Below, piece after piece: positions 17,979 through 26,305 of a stretch of DNA of 64,000 nt (position 1 is the stretch's first letter; each line of letters opens with the position of its first letter). Source of the DNA: Mariniphaga anaerophila (GTDB taxonomy: Bacteria; Bacteroidota; Bacteroidia; Bacteroidales; Prolixibacteraceae); contig NZ_FQUM01000002.1 in NCBI RefSeq assembly GCF_900129025.1, forward strand, positions 124,001 to 188,000, read 5' to 3'. The notes under the pieces were generated by a model. The model made no database searches. It was not told the DNA's origin and saw nothing but the letters and a program-made list of their open reading frames with translations. The position numbers were made by a program, and so were the translations under genes.

Positions 17979-18722
17979 TTATCGATTCCAGATTCCATAA
18001 GATTTGAGTGCTTGTTGCAACAACATTTCGTAACCGTTTTTTACTGCAGCCCCGTGTTCTTTACCTTTTTGCAAGAATTGTGTCATTTCAGGATTGTAAA
18101 CCAGGTCGAATAACAAATGCTGTTCAGTTATATATTCGTATGGAATAGCAGGAAAAGTTTCTACTTTCGGATAGGTTCCCAGCGGCGTGGCGTTAATAAT
18201 GAGTAACCTTTCTGACATGACTGCTTTGTCAATTTCGTCGTACCTGATTTCTTTTTCTTTCAACTCTTCAATTGTTGCCGAAATGAAATCAATTCCCAAC
18301 TTATTCAGTACGTACTTAATTGCTTTGGAAGCACCGCCTGTTCCTAAAATCAACGCTTTTTTGTGCCGGCTTTTCAAAAAAGGTTTTAATGATGTTTCAA
18401 ATCCCCACGTATCAGTATTAAATCCTTTTAAATGAGTTTTCCCCTCGCTGCGACTGATTCTTATTGTATTTACTGCTCCAACCTTTTCTGCTGCTTCGTC
18501 CAGTTCATCTAAAAATGGGATGACCTGTTGCTTGTAAGGAATGGTTACGTTCAGCCCAATCAGCTCCGGATTGTTTTGGATGATATCCGGGAATTTGGAG
18601 ATATTTTCAATTTCAAAGTTTTCGTACGAAGACTCAATATTTTCCTGTTCGAATTTTTCCGTAAAAAAGCGTTTGGAAAAAGAGTGCGTGAGCGGGAATC
18701 CCACCAGACCGTATTTCTTCAT
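17979..18722 (-). CDS. aroE: shikimate dehydrogenase
   Basis: A protein of 247 residues that reduces 3-dehydroshikimate with NADPH. The substrate motif YGLVGFPLTHSFSKRFF (Ser-x-Ser) is at residues 4-20, the catalytic Lys is in NVTIPYKQQVIPFLDE, and the dinucleotide loop is ILGTGGASKAIKYVL. The C-terminal GYEMLLQQALKSYGIW is typical. The start overlaps the stop of the DUF368 gene (ATGA). Confidence 0.95.
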   Translation of the reverse strand: MKKYGLVGFPLTHSFSKRFFTEKFEQENIESSYENFEIENISKFPDIIQNNPELIGLNVTIPYKQQVIPFLDELDEAAEKVGAVNTIRISRSEGKTHLKGFNTDTWGFETSLKPFLKSRHKKALILGTGGASKAIKYVLNKLGIDFISATIEELKEKEIRYDEIDKAVMSERLLIINATPLGTYPKVETFPAIPYEYITEQHLLFDLVYNPEMTQFLQKGKEHGAAVKNGYEMLLQQALKSYGIWNR

Positions 18723-19651
18723 TTTTTATTTTTTGTTAATCCTTCGACCACAAAAATAATTGCAAATCCTACCAATGCCAAAAGAATGGCGCCCAAAAGC
18801 CACGATTGGTGGCCTGAAATCTGTTCGTATGTGCCGGGCAAAATATTTGTTTCGGCAAGCGGCCTTACTTCGCCGTGGCGATCAACAAAAGTTTCTGTAA
18901 CCTGTTTCCATGGCCATACTTTATTGAGCGAGCCTACCATAAAGCCCGAAAGCATAGCAATGGTGAGGTTGTGGAAGTTTTTGAGCAGCCACGAAAGTAA
19001 ATTGGAGAAAATGATTATTCCGACTGCTGCACCAACCAAGAATACCAAAATTACGGGGATATTGAGATCGCCTACTGCCGATAGAATGAATTTGTACATG
19101 CCCAGCAGTACAAGTATAAAACTTCCCGAAATGCCTGGCAAAATCATGGCGCAAATAGCAATTGCCCCCGAAATAAAAATAAATGCCCAGGTGGTGTTGG
19201 CTTCAGCCGGAGAAATTACTGTAATGAAGTAGGCAACTACAATTCCGATGATGCCGGAGATAATAGTGCCGGCACTCCATTTTTTTATGGTGCGCGCCAC
19301 GTAAATGGCCGAAGCCACAATTAGCCCGAAAAAGAAAGACCAGACTAAAATAGGGTAGTGGTGAAGCAGGTATTCGAGCCCTTTTGCCAGCGAAAAAACA
19401 CTGATGCCGATTCCGAGCAAAACACTCAAGAGAAAGTTGGCATTTATTGTTTTCCAGAATAACGCAATTTTTCCGGAGAATAAAATTTTCAGCGCTTTCA
19501 GGTTGATGGACTTGATGGATTCAATCAACTCTTCGTAAATGCCGGTTATAAATGCTATTGTTCCGCCAGATACGCCGGGAACCACATCCGCGGCTCCCAT
19601 TCCCATTCCTTTGAGCGTTAAAAGCAGGTAGTCATTTGTTTTTCTATTCAT
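18719..19651 (-). CDS. DUF368 membrane protein (PopT-type polyprenyl-phosphate translocase)
   Basis: A protein of 310 residues with about eight to nine membrane helices. The family signature MGAADVVPGVSGGTIAFITG is near the N-terminus, and the related second motif AICAMILPGISGSFILVLLG lies in the middle, as expected for the internally repeated DUF368 fold. Members (PopT) recycle undecaprenyl phosphate across the cytoplasmic membrane; the assignment here rests on family knowledge. First gene of the operon with aroE and the phosphatase. Confidence 0.92.
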   Translation of the reverse strand: MNRKTNDYLLLTLKGMGMGAADVVPGVSGGTIAFITGIYEELIESIKSINLKALKILFSGKIALFWKTINANFLLSVLLGIGISVFSLAKGLEYLLHHYPILVWSFFFGLIVASAIYVARTIKKWSAGTIISGIIGIVVAYFITVISPAEANTTWAFIFISGAIAICAMILPGISGSFILVLLGMYKFILSAVGDLNIPVILVFLVGAAVGIIIFSNLLSWLLKNFHNLTIAMLSGFMVGSLNKVWPWKQVTETFVDRHGEVRPLAETNILPGTYEQISGHQSWLLGAILLALVGFAIIFVVEGLTKNKK

Positions 19652-19983
19652 TTCTAATTTTTGAAAAATGTTTGTTATACGTTCGGATTTTGAATGTTCA
19701 GGCGGGTTAACAGCCGGAGCCGGAAAACTAGCGTCAGGAGAAAAAATGCCTGCTAATTAAATGAATAGCTGGCCGTTTACTGCCCGGTGTTTTCATCCTG
19801 TAAAACTCATAATCCGTATAATAATATGTTACGTTTTGTTTTTTACATGCCGTGCAAATATGGCAATTAATTCTGCATTTTCGGGTAACGAAAAATAAAA
19901 CAATACAAATTTCAGAAGGCTGGTTTTCGATTACTACTCTCCTTGTGTATCATTTGTTTCCTTCCGAAAAACGGGCACGCCGA
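19652..19983. other. intergenic region without recognised features
   Basis: 332 nt between the DUF368 gene and the end of the acyltransferase gene, both on the minus strand. It should contain the promoter of the DUF368 operon, but no box matches well enough to mark. No convincing open frame was seen. Confidence 0.5.
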
Positions 19984-21753
19984 TTATTCCCGGTTGGAAT
20001 AGAAACGTTCCAGAATGGAGCCGTCGTTTGCTTCTTTCGATAACGATTCGATGGTGTTTTTAGGAACATCGTTTACGTCCAGAACAATCAACCCGTCGAG
20101 GCAATTGTTGAATTTGGGGTCAACGTTAAAAGCTATAATTTTTGCATTCAGTTTAATGTATTTTTTTAGTAACACCGGGAGCCCCGAATTCAACTCGTCC
20201 AGGTCGCCAATTGCTCTGTCCAGCCTGTTAATGTCGTGCTCCATGTTTTCCATCAGAACATTAAAATCCGGGTTATCGCTTTTAAATTTGTAACTGTTTC
20301 GTGGTTTAATAAACTGCGCCATTTTCCAGTTAAGGTGGTTCTGCATAATAAACCTTATAATAAGGTCTTTCGATATTTTCGAGTAATTATTGCTGATACT
20401 AACCGGTCCGATGAGGTAGCGGTACTCCGGATTTTTCAGCAAAAAGTACAGAATCCCTTTCCAAAGCAGGAACAATGGCATTGGTTTGCGTTGGTACTCT
20501 TTAATAACAAACGATCTGCCCAGCTCCAAACTCTCATTTAAAATCGGTTTAAAATCTTCGGAAATACGAAACAGCGAATGCAGGTAAAACCCTCGTTTGC
20601 CATACTGTTCAATAATTTCTTGTCCTTTCCCGATTCGGTAGGCGCCAACAATTTTTTCTTCCTCGTCGTCCCAGATAAACATCTGGTGGTAGTACAGGTC
20701 AAACTCGTCAATATCGATGCTGCGGTTTGTCCCTTCGCCTACTTCCCTGAATGTAATTTCGCGCAACCGGCCTATTTCGTTTAGAATGTTTGGAATTTCT
20801 TTTGCCGGCGCACAAAACGAAACGTAGTTTTTTAAGTTGAAAAGCGTGTATTCGTTTTTTATTTTCCGAATCTCCTCCAGAATTAATTCTTTTGAAATCG
20901 GGTCGATAATTTGTTCCGGTTTTGGCTGGGGTTTCAGGTTGTAGTTGAAAAAACGCTTTACTTCGATGGGCGAGCCCATTCCGTACGTTTTAGCTCTGAT
21001 AAAACGGCCGAACTGGTACACGTCGGAAATTTTGTCCTGATCCGCCACTTTAATAGGAGCGCCAATTCGCATTTTAATGGTTTTGTGTTTTTTGCTCAAC
21101 AGCTCAGATGGCAGCCTTACTTGCCGGAGCGACGGATGAATTTTTGCCATCAGGTGAAACAGCCGGCTGTTTGTTCCCTGAAAATATACAGGCAACACCG
21201 GAACCCGCGCATTTTTTACAAATTTCACCATCGGAAACTGCCAAACCTGATCGGTAATAGTTTCAAATGTATCGTAAGTGCTTAATTCTCCTGCCGGAAA
21301 AAGGCAGAGTATCCCGCCGTTTTCAAGGTGATTCAGAGCTGCTGTCGTTTCCGAACTATTCAACGTAATGTCGCTAATGAAATACTCTGAAACAGGGGCT
21401 ACCTTTTGCATCAGAAAGTTGCCAATAACTTTAACATCCGGCCGTACAAGCGAAATGTATTTTATCAGCAATAATCCGTCGAATCCGCCAAACGGGTGGT
21501 TTGCCACAATAATCAGAGGCCCGGTTTCCGGAATTCTTTTTAATCCGGTTTCATCAAATTCTATCTTAAATTCGAGTGTTCGGATAATTTCATCGATGAA
21601 TTCAATTCCCTTTTTCGATGCTATTTTTTCATAAATTTTATTCAACTTATGAAAACGCAGAATGTAGGTAAGAAACTTGGCAAAATATTCGCCTCCGAAG
21701 AGGGAAAGGGCGGGAGGAGCTTTAAAAATATCCTTCAGGTTAAGTATTTCCAT
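19984..21753 (-). CDS. fused PlsC-GNAT bifunctional lipid acyltransferase (OlsF/GlsF-like)
   Basis: A protein of 589 residues with two acyltransferase modules. The N-terminal part (about 60-260) is a PlsC-like O-acyltransferase with the catalytic NHPFGGFDGLLLI and LCLFPAGELST. The C-terminal part (about 320-500) is a GNAT-like N-acyltransferase of the OlsB/hemolysin type (EIVGAYRIGKG-like strand in EEKIVGAYRIGKGQEIIEQY, then LELGRSFV). The same fusion is known for OlsF (ornithine lipids) and for glycine-lipid enzymes of Bacteroidota, so it probably makes an amino-acid lipid from one polypeptide. The amino acid cannot be told from sequence. About 80 extra C-terminal residues are unassigned. 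Confidence 0.85.
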   Translation of the reverse strand: MEILNLKDIFKAPPALSLFGGEYFAKFLTYILRFHKLNKIYEKIASKKGIEFIDEIIRTLEFKIEFDETGLKRIPETGPLIIVANHPFGGFDGLLLIKYISLVRPDVKVIGNFLMQKVAPVSEYFISDITLNSSETTAALNHLENGGILCLFPAGELSTYDTFETITDQVWQFPMVKFVKNARVPVLPVYFQGTNSRLFHLMAKIHPSLRQVRLPSELLSKKHKTIKMRIGAPIKVADQDKISDVYQFGRFIRAKTYGMGSPIEVKRFFNYNLKPQPKPEQIIDPISKELILEEIRKIKNEYTLFNLKNYVSFCAPAKEIPNILNEIGRLREITFREVGEGTNRSIDIDEFDLYYHQMFIWDDEEEKIVGAYRIGKGQEIIEQYGKRGFYLHSLFRISEDFKPILNESLELGRSFVIKEYQRKPMPLFLLWKGILYFLLKNPEYRYLIGPVSISNNYSKISKDLIIRFIMQNHLNWKMAQFIKPRNSYKFKSDNPDFNVLMENMEHDINRLDRAIGDLDELNSGLPVLLKKYIKLNAKIIAFNVDPKFNNCLDGLIVLDVNDVPKNTIESLSKEANDGSILERFYSNRE

Positions 21754-21856
21754 TAATAATTTTTTAAGGTTTCAATTGAAAACCTGGCAAAACTCAAAAC
21801 AAAATAAGGTGTTTTTTGTCAATTCAGGAAATTATTTGTTATTCTTGGCGAGATAA

Positions 21857-23695
21857 ATGATGAAAATGCATCCGGATAATACAGAAAAATGGCTTCCCAC
21901 TTCCAAAAAGGAGATGAAAGCACTGGGTTGGGAGCAACCCGATGTCATCCTTTTTACCGGGGATGCTTATATTGACCACCCTTCTTTTGGCGCAGCGGTT
22001 ATCGGGCGAATATTGGAGGCTGAAGGGTTAAAAGTGGCTATTGTGCCGCAGCCCAACTGGCAGGACGATCTGCGCGATTTTAAGAAACTTGGCCGACCGC
22101 GGCTGTTCTTTTCGGTAACCGGCGGTAACATGGATTCTATGGTGAACCACTACACTGCCAACAAACGAAAAAGATCGAACGACGCTTACACTCCGGGTGG
22201 ACGCACCGGGCAGCGGCCCGACTATGCAACTATTGTGTATTCAAATATACTGAAGGAACTGTTTCCCGATGTGCCACTTGTAATTGGCGGCATTGAAGCT
22301 TCATTAAGGCGCGTCACTCACTACGACTACTGGTCCGACAGGTTAATGCCGTCCATTCTGGTGGATTCGGGCGCTGATTTGTTGTTTTACGGGATGGGTG
22401 AAAAATCGATTGAAGAGTTTGTGCGGTTGATACAGCGTGGTGTTCCGGTGGAAAATCTTACTACAATTCCTCAAACCGCATTTTTAATCGGTAACGATGC
22501 AAAATATGCGACCAAAAAGGAGTGGGACGAATTTGAGCTTTCGTCGCACGAGGAGTGCTTAAAAGACAAGAAAAAGTTCGCGCGGAACTTTATGCATATT
22601 GAAGAAGAGTCGAACAAAATTGAAGCGAAAAAGCTGGTGCAGCAGGTCGGCAGCCAAAAAGTTGTGGTTAATCCGCCGTGGCCGGTTTTTTCTGAACGGG
22701 AAATCGACCGCGTATATGATTTGCCGTACACCAGGCTGCCTCACCCACGCTATAACGGAAAAGGCACCATTCCCGCCTACGAAATGATTCGGCATTCAAT
22801 AAACATTCACCGAGGCTGTTTTGGCGGTTGTACGTTTTGTACCATTTCGGCGCATCAGGGAAAATTTATTGCCAGCCGCTCAGAGAAGTCGGTGTTAAAA
22901 GAGGTGGAAAAGGTAACTCAGATGCCCGATTTTAAAGGATATATTTCTGATTTGGGAGGGCCTTCTGCCAACATGTATAAAATGAAAGGTATTCATGAGG
23001 AAATCTGTCGGAAGTGCAAACGGCCGTCGTGTATTTTTCCTTCGATTTGTAAAAATCTGGATACCAGTCATAAGCCAATGCTCGATTTGTACCAGAAAGT
23101 CAGGCAGAACCCCAAGGTTAAAAAAGCATTTGTGGGAAGTGGTATCCGTTACGACATGATTCTTGAAAAAACAGGCAACAAAGAAACCGACCAGATAAAC
23201 CGGCAATATTTGCGTGAAGTTATAAAACACCACGTGTCCGGGCGGCTGAAGGTGGCGCCCGAACATACATCGGACGAAGTGTTGAAATTTATGCGGAAGC
23301 CGTCTTTTAAATTATTTGAGGAACTGAATAAAGAGTTTAAAAAGATAAACAAAGAAGAAAAACTGGATCAACAACTGATTCCGTATTTTATTTCAAGCCA
23401 TCCGGGCAGCAAATCGGAAGATATGGCAAACCTAGCCATTCAAACAAAAAATATGGATTTCAGGTTGGAGCAGGTGCAGGATTTTACGCCTACCCCGATG
23501 ACGTTGGCAACGGTAATTTATTACTCCGGATATCATCCCTACACCATGGAAAAGGTATACACCGCCCGAAACCAGAATGACAAACGCGAGCAGCGTAAGT
23601 TTTTCTTCTGGTACAAACGCGAATACCGAAAATCAATCATTAGTGAGCTGAAAGCCAAAGGTCGGCAAGATATGATTGATAAATTGTTTAAATAG
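21857..23695 (+). CDS. ygiQ: YgiQ family radical SAM protein
   Basis: A protein of 612 residues. Its N-terminal YgiQ domain begins after LPTSKKEMKALGWEQPDVIL and includes GGIEASLRRVTHYDYWSD. The radical SAM cluster motif is RGCFGGCTFCTISAHQGKF at about residue 320 (Cys-x3-Cys-x2-Cys). Later come GHPSFKLFEELNKEF-like segments and a basic C-terminus (KFFFWYKREYRKSI). This enzyme family is widespread and its reaction is unknown. Several ATG codons cluster at the start (21857, 21860, 21866). Confidence 0.95.
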   Translation: MMKMHPDNTEKWLPTSKKEMKALGWEQPDVILFTGDAYIDHPSFGAAVIGRILEAEGLKVAIVPQPNWQDDLRDFKKLGRPRLFFSVTGGNMDSMVNHYTANKRKRSNDAYTPGGRTGQRPDYATIVYSNILKELFPDVPLVIGGIEASLRRVTHYDYWSDRLMPSILVDSGADLLFYGMGEKSIEEFVRLIQRGVPVENLTTIPQTAFLIGNDAKYATKKEWDEFELSSHEECLKDKKKFARNFMHIEEESNKIEAKKLVQQVGSQKVVVNPPWPVFSEREIDRVYDLPYTRLPHPRYNGKGTIPAYEMIRHSINIHRGCFGGCTFCTISAHQGKFIASRSEKSVLKEVEKVTQMPDFKGYISDLGGPSANMYKMKGIHEEICRKCKRPSCIFPSICKNLDTSHKPMLDLYQKVRQNPKVKKAFVGSGIRYDMILEKTGNKETDQINRQYLREVIKHHVSGRLKVAPEHTSDEVLKFMRKPSFKLFEELNKEFKKINKEEKLDQQLIPYFISSHPGSKSEDMANLAIQTKNMDFRLEQVQDFTPTPMTLATVIYYSGYHPYTMEKVYTARNQNDKREQRKFFFWYKREYRKSIISELKAKGRQDMIDKLFK

Positions 23696-23721
23696 TTGTT
23701 ACTTTATATAAAAATCAAAAA

Positions 23722-24477
23722 ATGAAAATTCAACAATCCCTGAGCATTTTGCTACTGCTTTTTCTGTCGTCTTGTGCAGAAGTAATGCAAATTGCACAAC
23801 AGGCACTCGACGAGGAACGGCCGCTCAATCAGACCGAAATAATTGCCGGGCTGAAAGAGGCGTTGGTGGTTGGCACTAACAAATCTGTTGACGTATTGGG
23901 CGTTACTGACGGTTATTACAAAGATGAGCTGGTGAAAATTCTTTTGCCGCCGGAAGCAGATGTAATCGTTAATAATATTGGCCGCGTTCCCGGTGGCGAG
24001 AAACTTCTGGAAGATGTTTTGCTGCGCATTAATCGTGCTGCAGAAGATGCCGTTTCTGAAGCCAAGCCAATTTTTGTGAACAGTATTAAAAGCATGACAA
24101 TTACCGATGCCGTTGGTATTCTGCGGGGCGAAAATAATGCAGCCACTTCCTATTTGCATCGAACTACTTACAACGATTTGTTTCAGTTGTACCGGCCTAA
24201 AATTCAGGCTTCGCTGGATAAAAAGCTGGTTGGAAATGTTTCTACCTCTCAAAGTTGGAACACGCTTACTTCCAAGTGGAACGATGTGGCAGGCTCAATG
24301 GTTGGACAAATTGCCGGACTGAAACCGGTGGAAACAAAACTGGACGAATACCTAACCGGAAAAGCGCTGGACGGGCTTTTCACTAAAATTGAAACCGAAG
24401 AACAATTGATCAGGAAAGACCCGGCAGCGCGTGCAAGTGCCCTGCTGAAAAGAGTTTTTGGATCGGTTGACTCATAG
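23722..24477 (+). CDS. DUF4197 lipoprotein
   Basis: A protein of 251 residues with a lipoprotein signal (LLLFLSSCAEV). The mature part is the DUF4197 domain: LNQTEIIAGLKEALVVGTNK, DGYYKDELVKILLPPEAD, SITDAVGILRGENNAATSYL (here MTITDAVGIL) and DGLFTKIETEEQLIRKDP. It is a helical periplasmic protein of unknown function. It follows ygiQ by 26 nt and may be cotranscribed; a terminator follows. Confidence 0.92.
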   Translation: MKIQQSLSILLLLFLSSCAEVMQIAQQALDEERPLNQTEIIAGLKEALVVGTNKSVDVLGVTDGYYKDELVKILLPPEADVIVNNIGRVPGGEKLLEDVLLRINRAAEDAVSEAKPIFVNSIKSMTITDAVGILRGENNAATSYLHRTTYNDLFQLYRPKIQASLDKKLVGNVSTSQSWNTLTSKWNDVAGSMVGQIAGLKPVETKLDEYLTGKALDGLFTKIETEEQLIRKDPAARASALLKRVFGSVDS

Positions 24478-24482
24478 AAAAC

Positions 24483-24532
24483 AAAAAGAAGAAGTTTTAT
24501 TCGGATACAGGTTGGGCAAGGCTTCTTCTTTT
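24483..24532 (+). terminator. terminator after the DUF4197 gene
   Basis: AAAAGAAGAAG and CTTCTTCTTTT are complementary arms around a 27-nt loop, followed by a T-rich run. Confidence 0.6.
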
Positions 24533-24620
24533 ACTTTCGCTTTTTATTAATATGAACTATTAAGTGCTCTTCGGATTTTATTCCCCGGGCAAACTATATA
24601 AACCGTTAAAACTGAATAGA

Positions 24621-25037
24621 ATGAAACTTGAATTTCAAAGAATCGAGGAAGCCAACGATCTGGTGAATCAGTTGATCGAACACCACCCCCAGGCAATATT
24701 TCTTACCGATCAAAATTTTAAGGTGAAATATTTCAACGATGCTTTTCGTAAGCTTTCGGAAAGCGACAAAGGAGATGTGCTGGAGCATGAGTTTTGTGAA
24801 ATATTTGGCTGCACCCAACGTGGAAAAAAAATAGACGCCAAAGATAGTTTTTGCGCGCGTTGCCGGATTCGGGAGTTGTTGTCGGGCTCTAATTTGTCGG
24901 AGCTGGAACTGGTACGCGATTTTTATATCAATAATAGAATGGAAACCAAACATTTGCATTTCGATGCGCACCGCGTGGTAATGCAGGGTCTGAAATACCG
25001 GTTGGTGGTAGTGGACGACAGAACCCAAAAGCGTTAA
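24621..25037 (+). CDS. small stand-alone PAS-like protein with cysteine cluster
   Basis: A protein of 138 residues read from the ATG at 24621; a longer frame from 24564 has no domain support. Residues about 15-60 look like the front of a PAS domain (HHPQAIFLTDQNFKVKYFND). It continues with a cysteine set, CEIFGC and FCARCRIRELL (Cys-x4-Cys, then Cys-x2-Cys), and ends with the PAS-like strand KYRLVVVDDRTQ. No output domain is present. The cysteines could bind a metal or a cluster, which would suit a redox or gas sensor that works through another protein. Confidence 0.7.
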   Translation: MKLEFQRIEEANDLVNQLIEHHPQAIFLTDQNFKVKYFNDAFRKLSESDKGDVLEHEFCEIFGCTQRGKKIDAKDSFCARCRIRELLSGSNLSELELVRDFYINNRMETKHLHFDAHRVVMQGLKYRLVVVDDRTQKR

Positions 25038-25083
25038 TCAGCAGAATCAAAATCATTAACAATAAAGACTCTGAGGTAGGTTC

Positions 25084-25124
25084 GCCGCCGGATTACTCAA
25101 GTAAAATTGAGCCCGGCGGCTTTT
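25084..25124 (+). terminator. terminator after the PAS gene
   Basis: GCCGCCGG and CCGGCGGC are perfect arms with an inner CTCA/TTGAG pairing, followed by TTTTCCTTTT. Confidence 0.75.
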
Positions 25125-25147
25125 CCTTTTGCAGGCGTTTGGCTTTT

Positions 25148-26095
25148 TTAACTGCCGAATTTTTTGCCCTGCCAGGTGTCGCGTTCTTTCAACCTTTTTT
25201 CGACTTTGGCAACAAATTCAAAATTTTTTATCCCCCATTTTGGTGCAATTAGCATGTCGTCCGGAGCCTGGCTGACAAAGCGTTCCACAACAATTTTCGG
25301 GTTGAGCAGTTCGAGGTAATCCACCACAAGTTCAACATATTCTTCCGGCGTAAAAAGATGAAACTGTTCCGGATTTTCGGAGTATTGTTTTTCCATTACG
25401 GTTCCTTTGTGGATTTGCAGTTGGTGTAGTTTGAGGTTGTTTAACGGCAGCCGTGAAATTATTCGGGCCTGTTCGAGCCAGTCATTTCTGTCCTCGTCGG
25501 GAAGCCCCAGAATAAGGTGGGCACAATTGTTAATTCCTCGCATTGCGGTTTGTTCCAGCGCCCAAACAGATTTCGCAAAATTATGGCCTCTGTTCATGTT
25601 TGCAAGAGAAACGTCGAGGTGCGATTCAAGCCCGAATTCCACCATAATGTACACTTTTTTACTCAGCTCTGCCAGGTAGTCCAGGAGCTCTTCTGTTACG
25701 GCATCGGGCCGGGTGGAAATTACCAGTCCCACTATTTTTGGGTGTTGCAATGCTTCTTCGTACAACGGGATTAGATTTTCCAGCGGCGCCCAGGTGCTTG
25801 TGTACGCCTGAAAATAGGCAAGAAACCGCATGGCTTTATACTTCTTTTCAAAAAAGCGAATTCCTTCCTGCACTTGCTGGCCGACCGGACTTTTGAGGTT
25901 TGTGTAGGTCGGTTTAAACGTTTTGTTGTTGCAGTATGTGCATCCGCCGTATCCTGTTGTCCCGTCGCGGTTGGGGCACGAAAAACCGGCGTCAATCGAA
26001 ACCTTTTGAACCCGTTCCGAAAACAGGTTCCGGAAATAGCTCGAAAAGTCGTTGTAGCGTTTTGTGTGTCCCCATGAAAAAATATGTTCTTGCAT
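25148..26095 (-). CDS. TIGR01212 (YhcC-like) radical SAM protein
   Basis: A protein of 315 residues. The N-terminus WGHTKRYNDFSSYFR is typical of the YhcC family. The cluster motif is in FSCPNRDGTTGYGGCTYCNN: the Cys residues of GCTYC lie close together, and the first cysteine comes from CPNRDG, the unusual long spacing of this family. Also typical are LQAYTS-like FQAYTSTWAPL and HLILGLPDEDR. The role is unknown; Elp3-like tRNA modification has been suggested for distant relatives. Confidence 0.92.
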   Translation of the reverse strand: MQEHIFSWGHTKRYNDFSSYFRNLFSERVQKVSIDAGFSCPNRDGTTGYGGCTYCNNKTFKPTYTNLKSPVGQQVQEGIRFFEKKYKAMRFLAYFQAYTSTWAPLENLIPLYEEALQHPKIVGLVISTRPDAVTEELLDYLAELSKKVYIMVEFGLESHLDVSLANMNRGHNFAKSVWALEQTAMRGINNCAHLILGLPDEDRNDWLEQARIISRLPLNNLKLHQLQIHKGTVMEKQYSENPEQFHLFTPEEYVELVVDYLELLNPKIVVERFVSQAPDDMLIAPKWGIKNFEFVAKVEKRLKERDTWQGKKFGS

Positions 26096-26305
26096 CTGTT
26101 TTTACGGAATTTTTTTGCTTGTCGCCTCTGATATTAACTTCTGTCAGCCTGAAGGAGTCAGTCTGAAATAGTTGCGGCCAAATTACAATATTCTTTTTTA
26201 CACTTGTTAAAAAATAAATGAAAACTTTGATTTAACTAGGCGCTGAATAATTTTTAAAACGGAATCTTATTTCTATTTTTAAAATGGAATTAAAAAACGA
26301 AAAAT

